Assembly (NCBI RefSeq): GCF_052055485.1
Contig: NZ_CP197171.1
Location: forward strand, 2,170,001 to 2,234,000
Source: Amphibacillus sp052055485
GTDB taxonomy: Bacteria > Bacillota > Bacilli > Bacillales > Amphibacillaceae
Reading direction: 5' to 3'
Length of the DNA: 64,000 nucleotides
The position numbers and the translations under genes were made by a program. Of this stretch, positions 18,122 through 26,960 are shown in pieces (the stretch's first letter is position 1; the number at the start of each line of letters is the position of its first letter). Below the pieces are notes generated by a model, which did no database searches, was not told where the DNA came from, and saw only the letters and a program-made list of their open reading frames with translations.

Positions 18122-19261
18122 TTGGCTAATGAACAATTAAAGGAAGATATCATTAATTATGCTAAAACAATAGGAATTGATAAAATAGGTTTTGCCTCAG
18201 CCAATCCATTCGCTGAGATGAAAGCACGACTAAAAGTGCAACAAGATGCCGGCTACTCATCTGGTTTTGAAAAAGGGACTATAGAAGAGCGAACAGAGCC
18301 GAAGCTTCATTTAAATGAGGCTGAATCGATTATTGCTATTGCCGTTGCTTATCCATCACGAATGAAAGATCGCATGTCGAATAAGCGGGGACAAAGGCGA
18401 GGGAACTTTTGCCGAGCTTCTTGGGGCAATGATTATCACGAGGTGCTCAATGAAAGACTTGAACAATTAACTGCATTTATTGCAGCACGTGTACCTGGTT
18501 TTCGCTCTCGATCAATGGTTGATACCGGAGAGTTATCCGATCGAGCTGTTGCAGAACGTGCTGGAATCGGATGGAGTGGTAAAAATTGTATGATTATTAC
18601 CCCGGAGTTCGGTTCCTATGTTTATCTCGGTGAGATGATAACCAATCTCCCTTTCCCATCCGATCAACCAATAGATGATGATTGTGGTGATTGTACACTT
18701 TGTATCGATCGTTGTCCAACAGGTGCCCTTGTTGCCCCAGGTCGCTTAAATGCCCAAAATTGTCTCGCTTTTATCACGCAAACAAAAGGTTTTATGCCGG
18801 ACGAATATCGGGGTAAAATAGGTAATCAACTATATGGTTATGATAATTGCCAGGTGGTCTGTCCAAAAAATAGAGGGATTGATAGTCATCTACATCCAGA
18901 GCTAGAACCAGATCCAGAACTTGTTAAACCTGAGTTACTACCCCTTCTGTCGTTGTCAAATCGAGAGTTTAAGAACAAATTTGGTAAGATGGCTGGTTCA
19001 TGGCGAGGGAAAAAGCCCATTCAACGGAATGCGATTATTGCTCTTGCTCATTATAAAGAGGAAGCAGCTGTTGATGAGCTGATACGGCTAATGAATGAAG
19101 ATCCGCGTCCTGTGATTCGGGGTACAGCTGCCTGGGCGATTGGAAAAATCGCTCGTTCTGATAGCTATCAAGCGATTCGAACAGCAGAAGCAAAAGAGAC
19201 AGATCCTGAAGTTTTAGCGGAAATGAAAAAAGGCTTGGCCTATGAGCAAGTCATGACATAA
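18122..19261 (+). CDS. queG: Epoxyqueuosine reductase
   Basis: A 379-residue cobalamin- and iron-sulfur-dependent enzyme that makes queuosine from epoxyqueuosine in tRNA. The cobalamin-binding N half contains DTGELSDRAVAERAGIGWSG. Two [4Fe-4S] clusters are signed by CGDCTLCIDRCPTGAL and later CQVVCPKN. HEAT-like repeats fill the C terminus (ALAHYKEEAAVDELIRLMNE). The TTG start is supported by AAAGGAGGG 7 nt upstream. Downstream is trmL, another wobble-base tRNA modification gene, with an amidase-like gene between. Confidence 0.95.
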   Translation: MANEQLKEDIINYAKTIGIDKIGFASANPFAEMKARLKVQQDAGYSSGFEKGTIEERTEPKLHLNEAESIIAIAVAYPSRMKDRMSNKRGQRRGNFCRASWGNDYHEVLNERLEQLTAFIAARVPGFRSRSMVDTGELSDRAVAERAGIGWSGKNCMIITPEFGSYVYLGEMITNLPFPSDQPIDDDCGDCTLCIDRCPTGALVAPGRLNAQNCLAFITQTKGFMPDEYRGKIGNQLYGYDNCQVVCPKNRGIDSHLHPELEPDPELVKPELLPLLSLSNREFKNKFGKMAGSWRGKKPIQRNAIIALAHYKEEAAVDELIRLMNEDPRPVIRGTAAWAIGKIARSDSYQAIRTAEAKETDPEVLAEMKKGLAYEQVMT

Positions 19262-19268
19262 TGACAGA

Positions 19269-19300
19269 CACCCCTTCATAAATTGAGTTATGAAGGGGTG
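19269..19300 (+). promoter_or_regulatory. Hairpin covering the ribosome binding site of the next gene
   Basis: CACCCCTTCATAA (19269-19281) is a perfect complement of TTATGAAGGGGTG (19288-19300). The 3' arm contains AAGGGGTG, the only apparent ribosome binding site for the TTG at 19308. It has no T run, so it looks like translational masking rather than termination. Confidence 0.6.
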
Positions 19301-19307
19301 ATGCGTC

Positions 19308-20165
19308 TTGGGTTTGAATCAATTTTGGCGAACCCAGTTAGCCGAGGAAAAGGATAATTGGGTAAATCGTGTTCGGAATCTTCATCAAGAGCGAGGTTAC
19401 CAGGTTATCCGCATGACTGGGTCCGGCCAAGTTCTCAGTGAGCGCAAATTACCAGATCAAGAAGTAGAATGTCAATATAACTTACACGTTAGCTTCCTTA
19501 TTAAAAAGGGGAATCATTTTTATCGTGAAGAACAGTGTCGCCGTCATCAAGCTATATTTTATCGAAGTCGTTTCCATTCAGACCGAGAGCTGCCAGAGCA
19601 GAATCAAGCGGTTGTTGAAGATCGTTCCAATCCAATTATCGAATTAACACCTGTCAAGGAACTTGAACGCTTTTATTATGATCGACAAGAAGCGGTTAGG
19701 TATGCTGAATATTGGTGGAATGATGCCAATCCGGCGTATCATTTTTTCGAAGTCAATGATTGTACAAATTATATTTCACAATGTTTGCGTGCTGGTGGTG
19801 CACCGATGCGTGGTTTTCCGAATCGCTCAACAGGTTGGTGGTACCAAAATGATGATTGGAGCTTTAGCTGGTCTGTTGCACATGCTTTTCGTTGGTATTT
19901 AAGTGGATCAACCAAAGGTTTACAAGCAACTGAAGTAGATGCACCTGAAAAACTTCAACTTGGGGATGTCATTTGCTATGATTTTGAAGGGGATGGTCGT
20001 TATGACCATACCACAATCGTTGTGGCTAAAAATCATGATAATATGCCTCTAGTCAACGCCCATACAAATAATTCACGTCACCGTTACTGGGACTATCAAG
20101 ATTCACTGGCATGGACACCAGCGTGTCAATATAAATTCTTTGCTATTGGCAGTGGTGTGTTATAA
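19308..20165 (+). CDS. Amidase-domain protein (YhbB-like)
   Basis: A 285-residue protein whose C half (about 115-285) matches the putative amidase domain (Amidase_6, NlpC/P60-like): EVNDCTNYISQCLRAGG with the likely catalytic Cys, DYDHTTIVV-like YDHTTIVVAKN with the His, and VNAHTNN. The N half is basic and has no clear domain. There is no signal peptide, as in the B. subtilis relative YhbB, which also lies near queG and trmL. The substrate is probably a cell-wall or spore peptide, but this is unproven. The start is TTG 19308 (TTG 19314 possible). Confidence 0.85.
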   Translation: MGLNQFWRTQLAEEKDNWVNRVRNLHQERGYQVIRMTGSGQVLSERKLPDQEVECQYNLHVSFLIKKGNHFYREEQCRRHQAIFYRSRFHSDRELPEQNQAVVEDRSNPIIELTPVKELERFYYDRQEAVRYAEYWWNDANPAYHFFEVNDCTNYISQCLRAGGAPMRGFPNRSTGWWYQNDDWSFSWSVAHAFRWYLSGSTKGLQATEVDAPEKLQLGDVICYDFEGDGRYDHTTIVVAKNHDNMPLVNAHTNNSRHRYWDYQDSLAWTPACQYKFFAIGSGVL

Positions 20166-20199
20166 TATTCTGGTGATTAATTGATAGAGGTGAAAGAAT

Positions 20200-20679
20200 T
20201 TGAGTGTTCATGTTGTTTTGTATCAACCAGAAATACCTGCAAATACAGGAAATATCGCCCGAACATGTCTAGCAACCCATGCGACCTTACATTTGATTCG
20301 TCCACTTGGTTTTTCGACTGATGATAAAATGCTGCGTCGAGCTGGCTTGGATTATTGGCGTGATGTTAAGATTGAATATTATGATTCAATTGATGAACTT
20401 TATGATAAAAATCAGCAAGGTGAATTCTATTATATTGAGAATTTTGGCACAAAGTACTATTCTGACTTTGATTTTGGTGATCCAAATAAAGATTTATTTT
20501 TTGTTTTCGGACGTGAAACCAATGGGATTCCCAAAGAACTGTTAAAGGGAAGGGAGGACCGCTGCTTAAGAATTCATATGGCAGCAAATGATAAAGTTCG
20601 GTCATTAAATTTATCCAATACGGCTGCAATCATTGTTTACGATGTACTTAAGCAACAGGGATTTCCGAACATGCATTAA
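20200..20679 (+). CDS. trmL: tRNA (cytidine/uridine-2'-O-)-methyltransferase
   Basis: A 159-residue SPOUT methyltransferase that 2'-O-methylates the wobble base of tRNA-Leu. Landmarks: VLYQPEIPANTGNIARTC at the start, LIRPLGF, RRAGLDYW, FGRETNGIPKELL and the knot-forming SLNLSNTAAIIVYD. Length is normal. The TTG start follows GAGGTGAAAG. It lies 34 bp after the amidase-like gene in the queG-trmL cluster and ends at a terminator. Confidence 0.95.
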   Translation: MSVHVVLYQPEIPANTGNIARTCLATHATLHLIRPLGFSTDDKMLRRAGLDYWRDVKIEYYDSIDELYDKNQQGEFYYIENFGTKYYSDFDFGDPNKDLFFVFGRETNGIPKELLKGREDRCLRIHMAANDKVRSLNLSNTAAIIVYDVLKQQGFPNMH

Positions 20680-20730
20680 GAGAGGCTGTACTAATGTATT
20701 ATGGCATATCTCTATATACTTCTTTTCATA

Positions 20731-20783
20731 ACAGGGATATTCAGCACTGAAATGGTGTGACATATCCCTGTTGTCTATTTTTG
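20731..20783 (+). terminator. Terminator after trmL
   Basis: ACAGGGATAT pairs with ATATCCCTGT across a 24-nt loop, followed by a T-rich run. The remaining spacer to 20999 holds no recognisable feature. Confidence 0.65.
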
Positions 20784-20999
20784 TTTAATAAAAAAACTCA
20801 ATATTAACGCTAGTCAGACTTGAAAGATATGAATAATAAATATACAATTATTGTTAAGGAAATATATCCAAATTTGTCAGGGTTAGTTATTGAAAGTGGA
20901 CCATTTTGATTGGTTTGCCTAATGGGTTCAACTATTTAAAAAACAGTGTGTCTTAACTAAACTTCAATTATTTTAAATGATTGAGTATGGAGGTTATTG

Positions 21000-21197
21000 A
21001 TGAAACTAATCTATGCCAATTATATTTGTTTATTATTCGGTATTTGCTTATTAATTATTTCAGATATATTACAAATTGATGGATTTGCTGGTTTTTCTCT
21101 AGTGATGTTAAGTGTAATCTTCATGATGCTTGGCTTTATGATTGGCAATAACCCATGGCGTGTCATGGTTGAATTCTTTAAAAATTTAATGAGTTAA
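21000..21197 (+). CDS. Small two-span membrane protein (65 aa)
   Basis: I do not recognise a family. Two hydrophobic helices (residues 4-23 and 30-50) are joined by a short DILQIDGFAG turn, and the tail is amphipathic. TGGAGG lies 7 nt before ATG 21000, so this start is preferred over TTG 20997. It appears monocistronic between trmL and a lipoprotein gene. Confidence 0.65.
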   Translation: MKLIYANYICLLFGICLLIISDILQIDGFAGFSLVMLSVIFMMLGFMIGNNPWRVMVEFFKNLMS

Positions 21198-21356
21198 AAG
21201 CAGAGTGTGAAACACTTGTCCCTCCATCATAAGCGATAATAAATAACTTTTTAAAATTTTGAATACATATTTGGTCAAATTGTAACAAAACTTAATTAAA
21301 CACGTCTATCTTTGTAGAGTGATTATTTGTTAAGCTAAATATGGAGGAGGGGCACT

Positions 21357-21953
21357 ATGGTAGAGGACCATGATTTATCGTTAAGTTCTGGTAACGAAAA
21401 TACTAATTTAACTGATATAATTATCGATAAAATCTTACCCTTTTCAACCAAGCAAAGAAAAGGCTGGTATGGCTTGATCATATTGAGTCTGTTTTTGCTC
21501 ATTGGCTGCCAGAGTGAAGCGAGCGTACCGGACGGCTATTACACTTATGAAAAAGAAGAAGTAGAGGCAGCAGTACGTCAAGTGACCTTTAATCCAGAAG
21601 TCCCCGAGTACGTTCCAATCCCTGTTGAGTTCATTATCTCTGACCCTTATTTGATTGTAGAAACAGATGAGGAAGCCCTCGATATTAGCTTTTATTCAAG
21701 AGAAAATGATTTATTAACCTATCAAGTGACAGAAGGCATATTTGAGCTTGGGGAGATGGCAGAAGACATTAAAATAGATTCATCCACTTCAGCTCATTAT
21801 CACGATAATGGCTTTGCCAAAATGTTAACGTGGGAAAAAAATGGTCTGAGTTATAAACTTGAATTTCGTTCGAGTATAATCGGTGATGATAATCCGTCAC
21901 GCCCAGTTTCAAAGGAGGAGCTGGTTAAGGTGGCGCAATCATGTCAATCATGA
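21357..21953 (+). CDS. Lipoprotein-like protein with N-terminal extension
   Basis: A 198-residue protein. The first 38 residues are polar and acidic, followed by KQRKGWYG, a hydrophobic segment and the lipobox-like LLIGC (Cys51). The outer part resembles DUF4367-type modules found in anti-sigma factors and lipoproteins (PEYVPIPVEFI early, MLTWEKNGLSYKL late, then SKEELVKVAQS). The start is supported by GGAGGAGGGG. A lipoprotein signal with a 40-residue cytoplasmic extension is odd; it may instead be a single-pass type II protein, or an internal start may exist. Function unknown. Confidence 0.7.
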   Translation: MVEDHDLSLSSGNENTNLTDIIIDKILPFSTKQRKGWYGLIILSLFLLIGCQSEASVPDGYYTYEKEEVEAAVRQVTFNPEVPEYVPIPVEFIISDPYLIVETDEEALDISFYSRENDLLTYQVTEGIFELGEMAEDIKIDSSTSAHYHDNGFAKMLTWEKNGLSYKLEFRSSIIGDDNPSRPVSKEELVKVAQSCQS

Positions 21954-22031
21954 AATGTTACCCTCTCCGTTAATGTTTGTGCTAAAATTAGAATAGGATT
22001 TAGTATGATCTGATGAAAGAGGTACAATTTT

Positions 22032-23102
22032 ATGAAAAAAAAGCAAATTGTTTTAACTGGTGGAGGAACAGCAGGGCATGTCATGGTCAATTTAGCGATT
22101 ATTCCAATCTTGAAACAAGCAGGTTGGTCGATCGACTATATTGGTTCAAAGCAAGGCATTGAGCGTGAATTAATTGAACAACAGGATGACGTGATTTATC
22201 ACCCTATTTCAACTGGCAAGTTACGCCGTTATTTATCAATTGAAAATATTAAAGATCCATTCAAAGTACTAGGTGGAATTTTTCAAACTTTATCTATTTT
22301 GCGTAAGTGTAAGCCGCAAGTTATTTTTTCTAAAGGTGGTTTTGTTTCAGTGCCGGTATTAATTGCTGCTCGTTTAAAGGGAATTCCAGCAGTGATTCAT
22401 GAATCTGATATTACCCCTGGCCTAGCCAATAAGATTGCGGTTCCTTTTGCCAAGAAGGTGTTAACGACTTTTCCAGAAACTTTAAAGCACTTACCCGAAG
22501 AGAAAGCGAGTTGGATTGGTGCAGTTGTACGTCCAGAATTGTTTGCCGGTGACCGTAAGCGTGGTCTAAGGTTGGCTAATTTAACGGAACAAAAGCCTGT
22601 CATTATGGTAATGGGAGGAAGTGCAGGAGCGCAAAGAATTAATCAAGCTGTTCGAGACCAACTTGATGAAATAACAAAAACACATCAAATTATTCATATT
22701 TGTGGAAAGGGAAATCTTGATCCGACAGTGAATAAGTTCGGCTATCAACAATTTGAATATGTCAATCAAGAGTTGCCTGATTTATTAGCGGCCACTGATT
22801 TAGTTATTTCTCGAGCAGGAGCCAATGCAATCTTTGAGTTTCTCGCTTTGAAAAAACCAATGTTACTGATTCCGCTATCACGACAAGCAAGTCGTGGTGA
22901 TCAAATCTTAAATGCAGAGGCTTTTGAAAAACAAGGCTATGCTCATGTTTTGTTTGAAGAAGATTTAACGGAAGAACAATTTTTGCATCAAGTAACTGAC
23001 TTAATTGAATCTACTGAAAAGATCAAAGAGAACATGTCCAATTATGAACGCCAGGATGCAACCGAACGTGTGATTGAAGAAATCTTTGAACTAGCTAAAT
23101 AG
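22032..23102 (+). CDS. murG: MurG-family N-acetylglucosaminyltransferase
   Basis: A 356-residue GT28 glycosyltransferase that adds GlcNAc to lipid I on the inner membrane face, making lipid II. Landmarks: LTGGGTAGHV at the N terminus, SKGGFVSVPVLIAA, HESDITPGLANK, VMGGSAGAQRINQ and the UDP-GlcNAc loop SRAGANAIFEFLALKKPMLL. It lies outside any mur/fts cluster, as does the second MurG copy of several Bacilli, so a second copy elsewhere is possible. Weak AGAGG binding site before the ATG. A terminator follows. Confidence 0.92.
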   Translation: MKKKQIVLTGGGTAGHVMVNLAIIPILKQAGWSIDYIGSKQGIERELIEQQDDVIYHPISTGKLRRYLSIENIKDPFKVLGGIFQTLSILRKCKPQVIFSKGGFVSVPVLIAARLKGIPAVIHESDITPGLANKIAVPFAKKVLTTFPETLKHLPEEKASWIGAVVRPELFAGDRKRGLRLANLTEQKPVIMVMGGSAGAQRINQAVRDQLDEITKTHQIIHICGKGNLDPTVNKFGYQQFEYVNQELPDLLAATDLVISRAGANAIFEFLALKKPMLLIPLSRQASRGDQILNAEAFEKQGYAHVLFEEDLTEEQFLHQVTDLIESTEKIKENMSNYERQDATERVIEEIFELAK

Positions 23103-23111
23103 GGAAAGGAT

Positions 23112-23146
23112 AAAAAGCAGATCGCCATCTTTCGATTTGCTTTTTA
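23112..23146 (+). terminator. Terminator after murG
   Basis: AAAAAGCAGATCG pairs with CGATTTGCTTTTT, ending in T residues. Confidence 0.8.
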
Positions 23147-23184
23147 CTCTTTAGTAGAGCTATGAATCATTTGGAGGTTAAAGA

Positions 23185-23955
23185 ATGAAGTATATATATG
23201 CTTTTGAAACTAAACAAGAGTATAGTGAATATGAAGATGTTATTAGTCAGCTCATTCCAGAAATTAATCAATATAAGGCTATTTTGGAAGAAAAATATGA
23301 ACTTAAAGAATTACCGAATGGTTTTGTTTGGACGACACCATATATTGCCTCACATATTTTTAGCAATATAAAACTACCTGCTTATACTAGAAATGAGGCC
23401 ATTTACCTAAGTCCTGATAAAACGAAATGGTTAGACATTTTTCATGAACAACAAGGTGACTATGCCATGGAATGGGTTGACGAGTATTATAAAAATAATA
23501 TGTTTAGTCAATTAAGAGAGATTGCCTGTCATGAGCTAACACATCACATAGATCTATTTCCTGGAACTTTTGATGATTATGCTGATTCTGATATTTGGTT
23601 TGAAGAAGGAATGGCTTTTTACATTCCTAGAAAGAATTTATTATCAACAGCCGAGATGGAAGAAATCACAAAAATAGAACGCACGATTGCCAAACAATTG
23701 AATGAAAAATATGGGAATCATAGTGTGTTTGATTTTGGTGAGGAGACCTATGAGGGTAGTATTGACAGCATCATGTTTGACTATTTTAGAAGTTATCTAA
23801 TTATTAAATTTATAGTTGAGCAATTTTTTTCTGGAGATGAATTGGATTTATTGAAAAAATATAATGATTATTTTCCAAATCGAAAATCGATAAATTTTGA
23901 ATCGTATTTTAACATTTCTCTGGCTGAAATTTGGCAACAAATATTAAAGGAATAA
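23185..23955 (+). CDS. Putative zinc metallopeptidase (HELTH)
   Basis: A 256-residue cytosolic protein with a gluzincin-type site: HELTHH at residues 116-121 and WFEEGMA at 138-144, which supplies the likely third zinc ligand. Around it are helices rich in aromatic and acidic residues. No signal peptide or membrane span is present. I cannot assign a named family beyond peptidase-like. TTGGAGG precedes the ATG. Substrate unknown. Confidence 0.75.
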   Translation: MKYIYAFETKQEYSEYEDVISQLIPEINQYKAILEEKYELKELPNGFVWTTPYIASHIFSNIKLPAYTRNEAIYLSPDKTKWLDIFHEQQGDYAMEWVDEYYKNNMFSQLREIACHELTHHIDLFPGTFDDYADSDIWFEEGMAFYIPRKNLLSTAEMEEITKIERTIAKQLNEKYGNHSVFDFGEETYEGSIDSIMFDYFRSYLIIKFIVEQFFSGDELDLLKKYNDYFPNRKSINFESYFNISLAEIWQQILKE

Positions 23956-24078
23956 TTGAAGAGCTAACTGCTATCACCTTAATTAAGAAAATGGCCAGTC
24001 ATATCAAAGATTCTAACCTAAATTACTATATAAAGCATTGATGAGTTGATCATTGTTCTTTTGGCATAACTGGCTTTT

Positions 24079-24310
24079 TATCACAGAAAATCGACCGTAA
24101 AACTCGAAACAACAATGGTTTTCGGTGGGGTGAGTAACTGCAGTAAGGAAAGCTACGGCGTATTTGCCAGGTTAGAAAAACTTGGCTTATCGCCAATCAA
24201 ATCTTTTATTTCTTTGATCGGGCAAGAATAAGCACCTTACCTATTCTGAGTCCCAGTCTCCATCAGTGGAAGAAGAGCGAAAACCCTCCACTGAATGAAG
24301 TTTCCCTTTA
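24079..24310 (+). repeat. Mosaic intergenic repeat, forward core
   Basis: Head TATCACAGAAAATCGACC, core 24125-24254 (GTGGGGTGAGTAACTGCAG to CTATTCTGAGTCCC, same direction as at 5854) and tail CACTGAATGAAGTTTCCC plus TTTAT. The sequence fills most of the 23956-24424 gap. Confidence 0.75.
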
Positions 24311-24424
24311 TACTTGATGATAAGCGAGTTTTTTGTGACTGATCTTTCAAGTCGTTACTTGCTTACTTGAATTTGAATTTAGGAATGGGATTTAGCATTA
24401 TAAAAATTGAATTTTCGCTTTGCC

Positions 24425-24973
24425 TTATTCATAGCCATTAATAACGAGATCAAGTTTCCCAGTCTGTGGATCGATAACTAATCCATGAACAGGCATATCA
24501 TCAGGCAAAAGAGGGTGTTGATCAATTAACTCAACAGAGCTTTTTACCGATTCTTCAATCTGATCAAATCCTTGGAACCACTCTTTAACATCAATATCCA
24601 ATTGATTTAAATCATCTTCACTAACACCATTTATTTTCATACGTTCAATGAGATCGTCAGTATCTAAATTACTCATTCCACAATTATGATGACCTACTAC
24701 ATAAACTTCGTCTGCTTGTAAGGCATGAACGGCGACAAGAATACTTCGCATGACACTGCCATAAGGATTTTTTATTAACGCACCGGCTGTTTTTAATATT
24801 TTAACATCACCGTTTTTGAAATTCATTGCTTTAGGTAACAGTTCAGTGAGACGGGTGTCCATACATGTTAAAATCACGGCGTGTTTATTTGGTATACTAT
24901 CTGTTTCATATAATTGATATGATTTTTCTTCGACAAACTGATAATTATGTTTTAAAATATCATCTAATAACAT
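24425..24973 (-). CDS. Beta-class carbonic anhydrase
   Basis: A 182-residue beta-carbonic anhydrase interconverting CO2 and bicarbonate. Zinc ligands are Cys37 and the His95-x-x-Cys98 pair in VGHHNCGM; the Asp39-Arg41 dyad is in CMDTRL. I start at ATG 24973 because GGGGGATG precedes it; frames with earlier starts add an unlikely N-terminal tail. It is monocistronic and divergent from the serine protease gene. It probably supplies bicarbonate for carboxylations in a fermenting cell. Confidence 0.92.
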   Translation of the reverse strand: MLLDDILKHNYQFVEEKSYQLYETDSIPNKHAVILTCMDTRLTELLPKAMNFKNGDVKILKTAGALIKNPYGSVMRSILVAVHALQADEVYVVGHHNCGMSNLDTDDLIERMKINGVSEDDLNQLDIDVKEWFQGFDQIEESVKSSVELIDQHPLLPDDMPVHGLVIDPQTGKLDLVINGYE

Positions 24974-25204
24974 GACTACATCCCCCATATCTTTTTTTCT
25001 ATGATAGATGAAAAACAATGTTCAAAGCAAGTTTTTTTTATCAGAATGAAATCTAATGGTGATATTTCCCGGGAAATGTCGATAGGTAGGGATCATTTTT
25101 TGAGTGTGAATGATGAATAAGAACAACTCGGATCTTTGTTGTAGCTATAAAAAGAAGCTTTGCTTTTTAAAAATATACGAAACGTGAGCTACTGAGGTGA
25201 TCAG

Positions 25205-26023
25205 ATGACGGAGCCAAAAGAAGACCGCGATTTAATTGATGAAGATTTATATGAAGAGATCGATCCTGAAGAAATGCTTGAACTGTTGGAAATAGAAAAG
25301 GCAAATTTAAAAGAGAAAAATAAAGTAAAAGCTGAAGCAAAAAAACCACGTTTTTCACGATGGTTTTATGGTTTGATTGTTTTTGTTTTATGTTTAAATG
25401 TAATCGCCTTATTACCTCGAACTTTTTCAATTCCAGCACTTGATTTTTTACGGACTTCCGCTCGGCTATCTGCAGATCAGACAGTTCATATGTTTAAAGA
25501 AGCGGTTGTTGTGATTGAAACGACTGATGGAAAAGGAACTGGATTTGGGATGACTGAAGATGGTTATATTGTGACTAACCATCATGTTATTGAAGGTGAA
25601 GACGAGGTTATGGTTAACTATCCAGAAGCTGGATTGTATAATGGGAAGGTTATTTCGAGTGATGAAGAAGTAGATTTAGCCCTTGTCAAAGTGGATGCTG
25701 ATGAAGCTGAATTGCCTTATCTATCATTAGCCGAGGAAGCCGATTTTCAAAGTAATCAGCAGGTTTTATTTATTGGTAATCCCCTCCGATTTAATGGTAT
25801 TGCTAACGAAGGTGAGTGGATTGGCATGACGGCGAGACAAAGCTTAGCGACAGAGGTGATGATGTTAGATGCCCCGGTCTATCGTGGCAATAGCGGCAGT
25901 CCTGTAATCAATGGTCAGGGTGAGGTTATTGGTGTTATTTATGCGACAACAAATGATCAAGAACTTGGTAAGCTAGGGCTTGCTGTACCTATTGAAAATA
26001 TTGATCGAATTTTAACTAATTAA
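25205..26023 (+). CDS. Membrane-anchored trypsin-like serine protease
   Basis: A 272-residue HtrA-like protease. An acidic cytoplasmic N terminus (1-48) leads to a membrane helix at about 53-70, then a protease domain. The triad is His in VTNHHVI, Asp in DLALVKV and Ser in YRGNSGSPV. The PDZ domain usual in HtrA is missing and the protein stops at the end of the protease fold. It may be an envelope quality-control enzyme with simple regulation. Start ATG at 25205 after GAGGTGATCAG. Confidence 0.88.
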   Translation: MTEPKEDRDLIDEDLYEEIDPEEMLELLEIEKANLKEKNKVKAEAKKPRFSRWFYGLIVFVLCLNVIALLPRTFSIPALDFLRTSARLSADQTVHMFKEAVVVIETTDGKGTGFGMTEDGYIVTNHHVIEGEDEVMVNYPEAGLYNGKVISSDEEVDLALVKVDADEAELPYLSLAEEADFQSNQQVLFIGNPLRFNGIANEGEWIGMTARQSLATEVMMLDAPVYRGNSGSPVINGQGEVIGVIYATTNDQELGKLGLAVPIENIDRILTN

Positions 26024-26053
26024 TTAACTTGTATAGCTGGATTCCTTGACCAA

Positions 26054-26556
26054 AGTTTCCCTTTATCACAGATAACCGTCCGTAAAACTCGGGGCAACAC
26101 GACGTTGGTCACGCAGGCGTTACCACACGATGTGGTGGTTCTAGCCTGTGGTCCCACCTAAGAGAAAGGAAACAAATCTATTAGGCGGGAGATACAGGTG
26201 AGCTAATGTCCTGATTCACTCGGGGCAACACGATGTTGGTCACACAAGCGTTTTCGCAAATGTTTTCGGTGGGACGAGTAACCGCACTAAGGAAAACTAC
26301 GGAGCTTTACACCGCAAGAATAAGTAATTTTCTTATTCTGAGTCCCAGGACACGAAGACGTTAGCTTGTGTTCCTTAACAACCAGTGGGTATTAAGGAAC
26401 GCAGACTAAGTTCGCGACGTCCTGTCGCAACGTCTGGGGTTGCGATTACTCACCCCACCGAAAAGACTTGGGACTGCGGTTACTCGTCCCACCGGAACCA
26501 TATGCATGACCTACGTCCTGTAGGCCTAACTCCCGCTGATTGAAGTTTCGTTTTAT
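26054..26556 (+). repeat. Mosaic intergenic repeat, longest copy
   Basis: It starts with a tail-like AAAGTTTCCCTTTAT fused to the head TATCACAGATAACCG, so two units share TTTAT. Inside are two CACGANGTTGGTCACNCA blocks, a short forward core (GGTGGGACGAGTAACCGCAC to TTCTGAGTCCCAG) and two inverted-type edges (GATTACTCACCCCACCG, GGTTACTCGTCCCACCGG). It ends CGCTGATTGAAGTTTCG plus TTTTAT. It explains the whole 26024-26562 gap. Confidence 0.75.
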
Positions 26557-26562
26557 AATGTT

Positions 26563-26587
26563 AAAAAGGGAGCTTAGCTCCCTTTTT
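26563..26587 (-). terminator. Terminator of the YhdB-like gene
   Basis: AAAAAGGGAGC and GCTCCCTTTTT flank a 3-nt loop. It overlaps the stop codon of the minus-strand gene at 26586. Confidence 0.8.
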
Positions 26588-26798
26588 AGATTTCCATGGC
26601 ATGATCTAAATAGTGAAGTAAATTTTCATGTTGCTGAATAATTTTTTTTGTGTTTTTTTCTGATTGAAAGGCACAAAGAAAGTTATTTATTTTTTTTGCC
26701 AAAAAATCATCCTTTGTTCGCACCATAATAACTAATAGATCATCCCACTGTTGCCAAATTGTGTAATACAGTGCTTTATCATAATCAAGTGTAGCCAT
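26586..26798 (-). CDS. yhdB: YhdB-like family protein
   Basis: A 70-residue protein close in pattern to B. subtilis YhdB: DYDKALYYTIWQQWDDLLVI at the start, MVRTKDDFLAKKI and LLHYLDHAMEI at the end. It is soluble and helical, and its function is unknown. AGAGGAGCG precedes the ATG. The family is mostly confined to spore-forming Bacillaceae. Confidence 0.8.
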   Translation of the reverse strand: MATLDYDKALYYTIWQQWDDLLVIMVRTKDDFLAKKINNFLCAFQSEKNTKKIIQQHENLLHYLDHAMEI

Positions 26799-26960
26799 TG
26801 GTTTCGCTCCTCTTGCAGAACATATTGGGACGTTTTTAGTTTGACCGAAACATTAGAAATAAAACTGGTGAAGTTTACTGTCTTTGGCTTAGATTTCATC
26901 GTATTAAATTTGTTTTTGTTGGCATATTAAAACTGACTTAATATAAAAGGAGGGTTAAAT

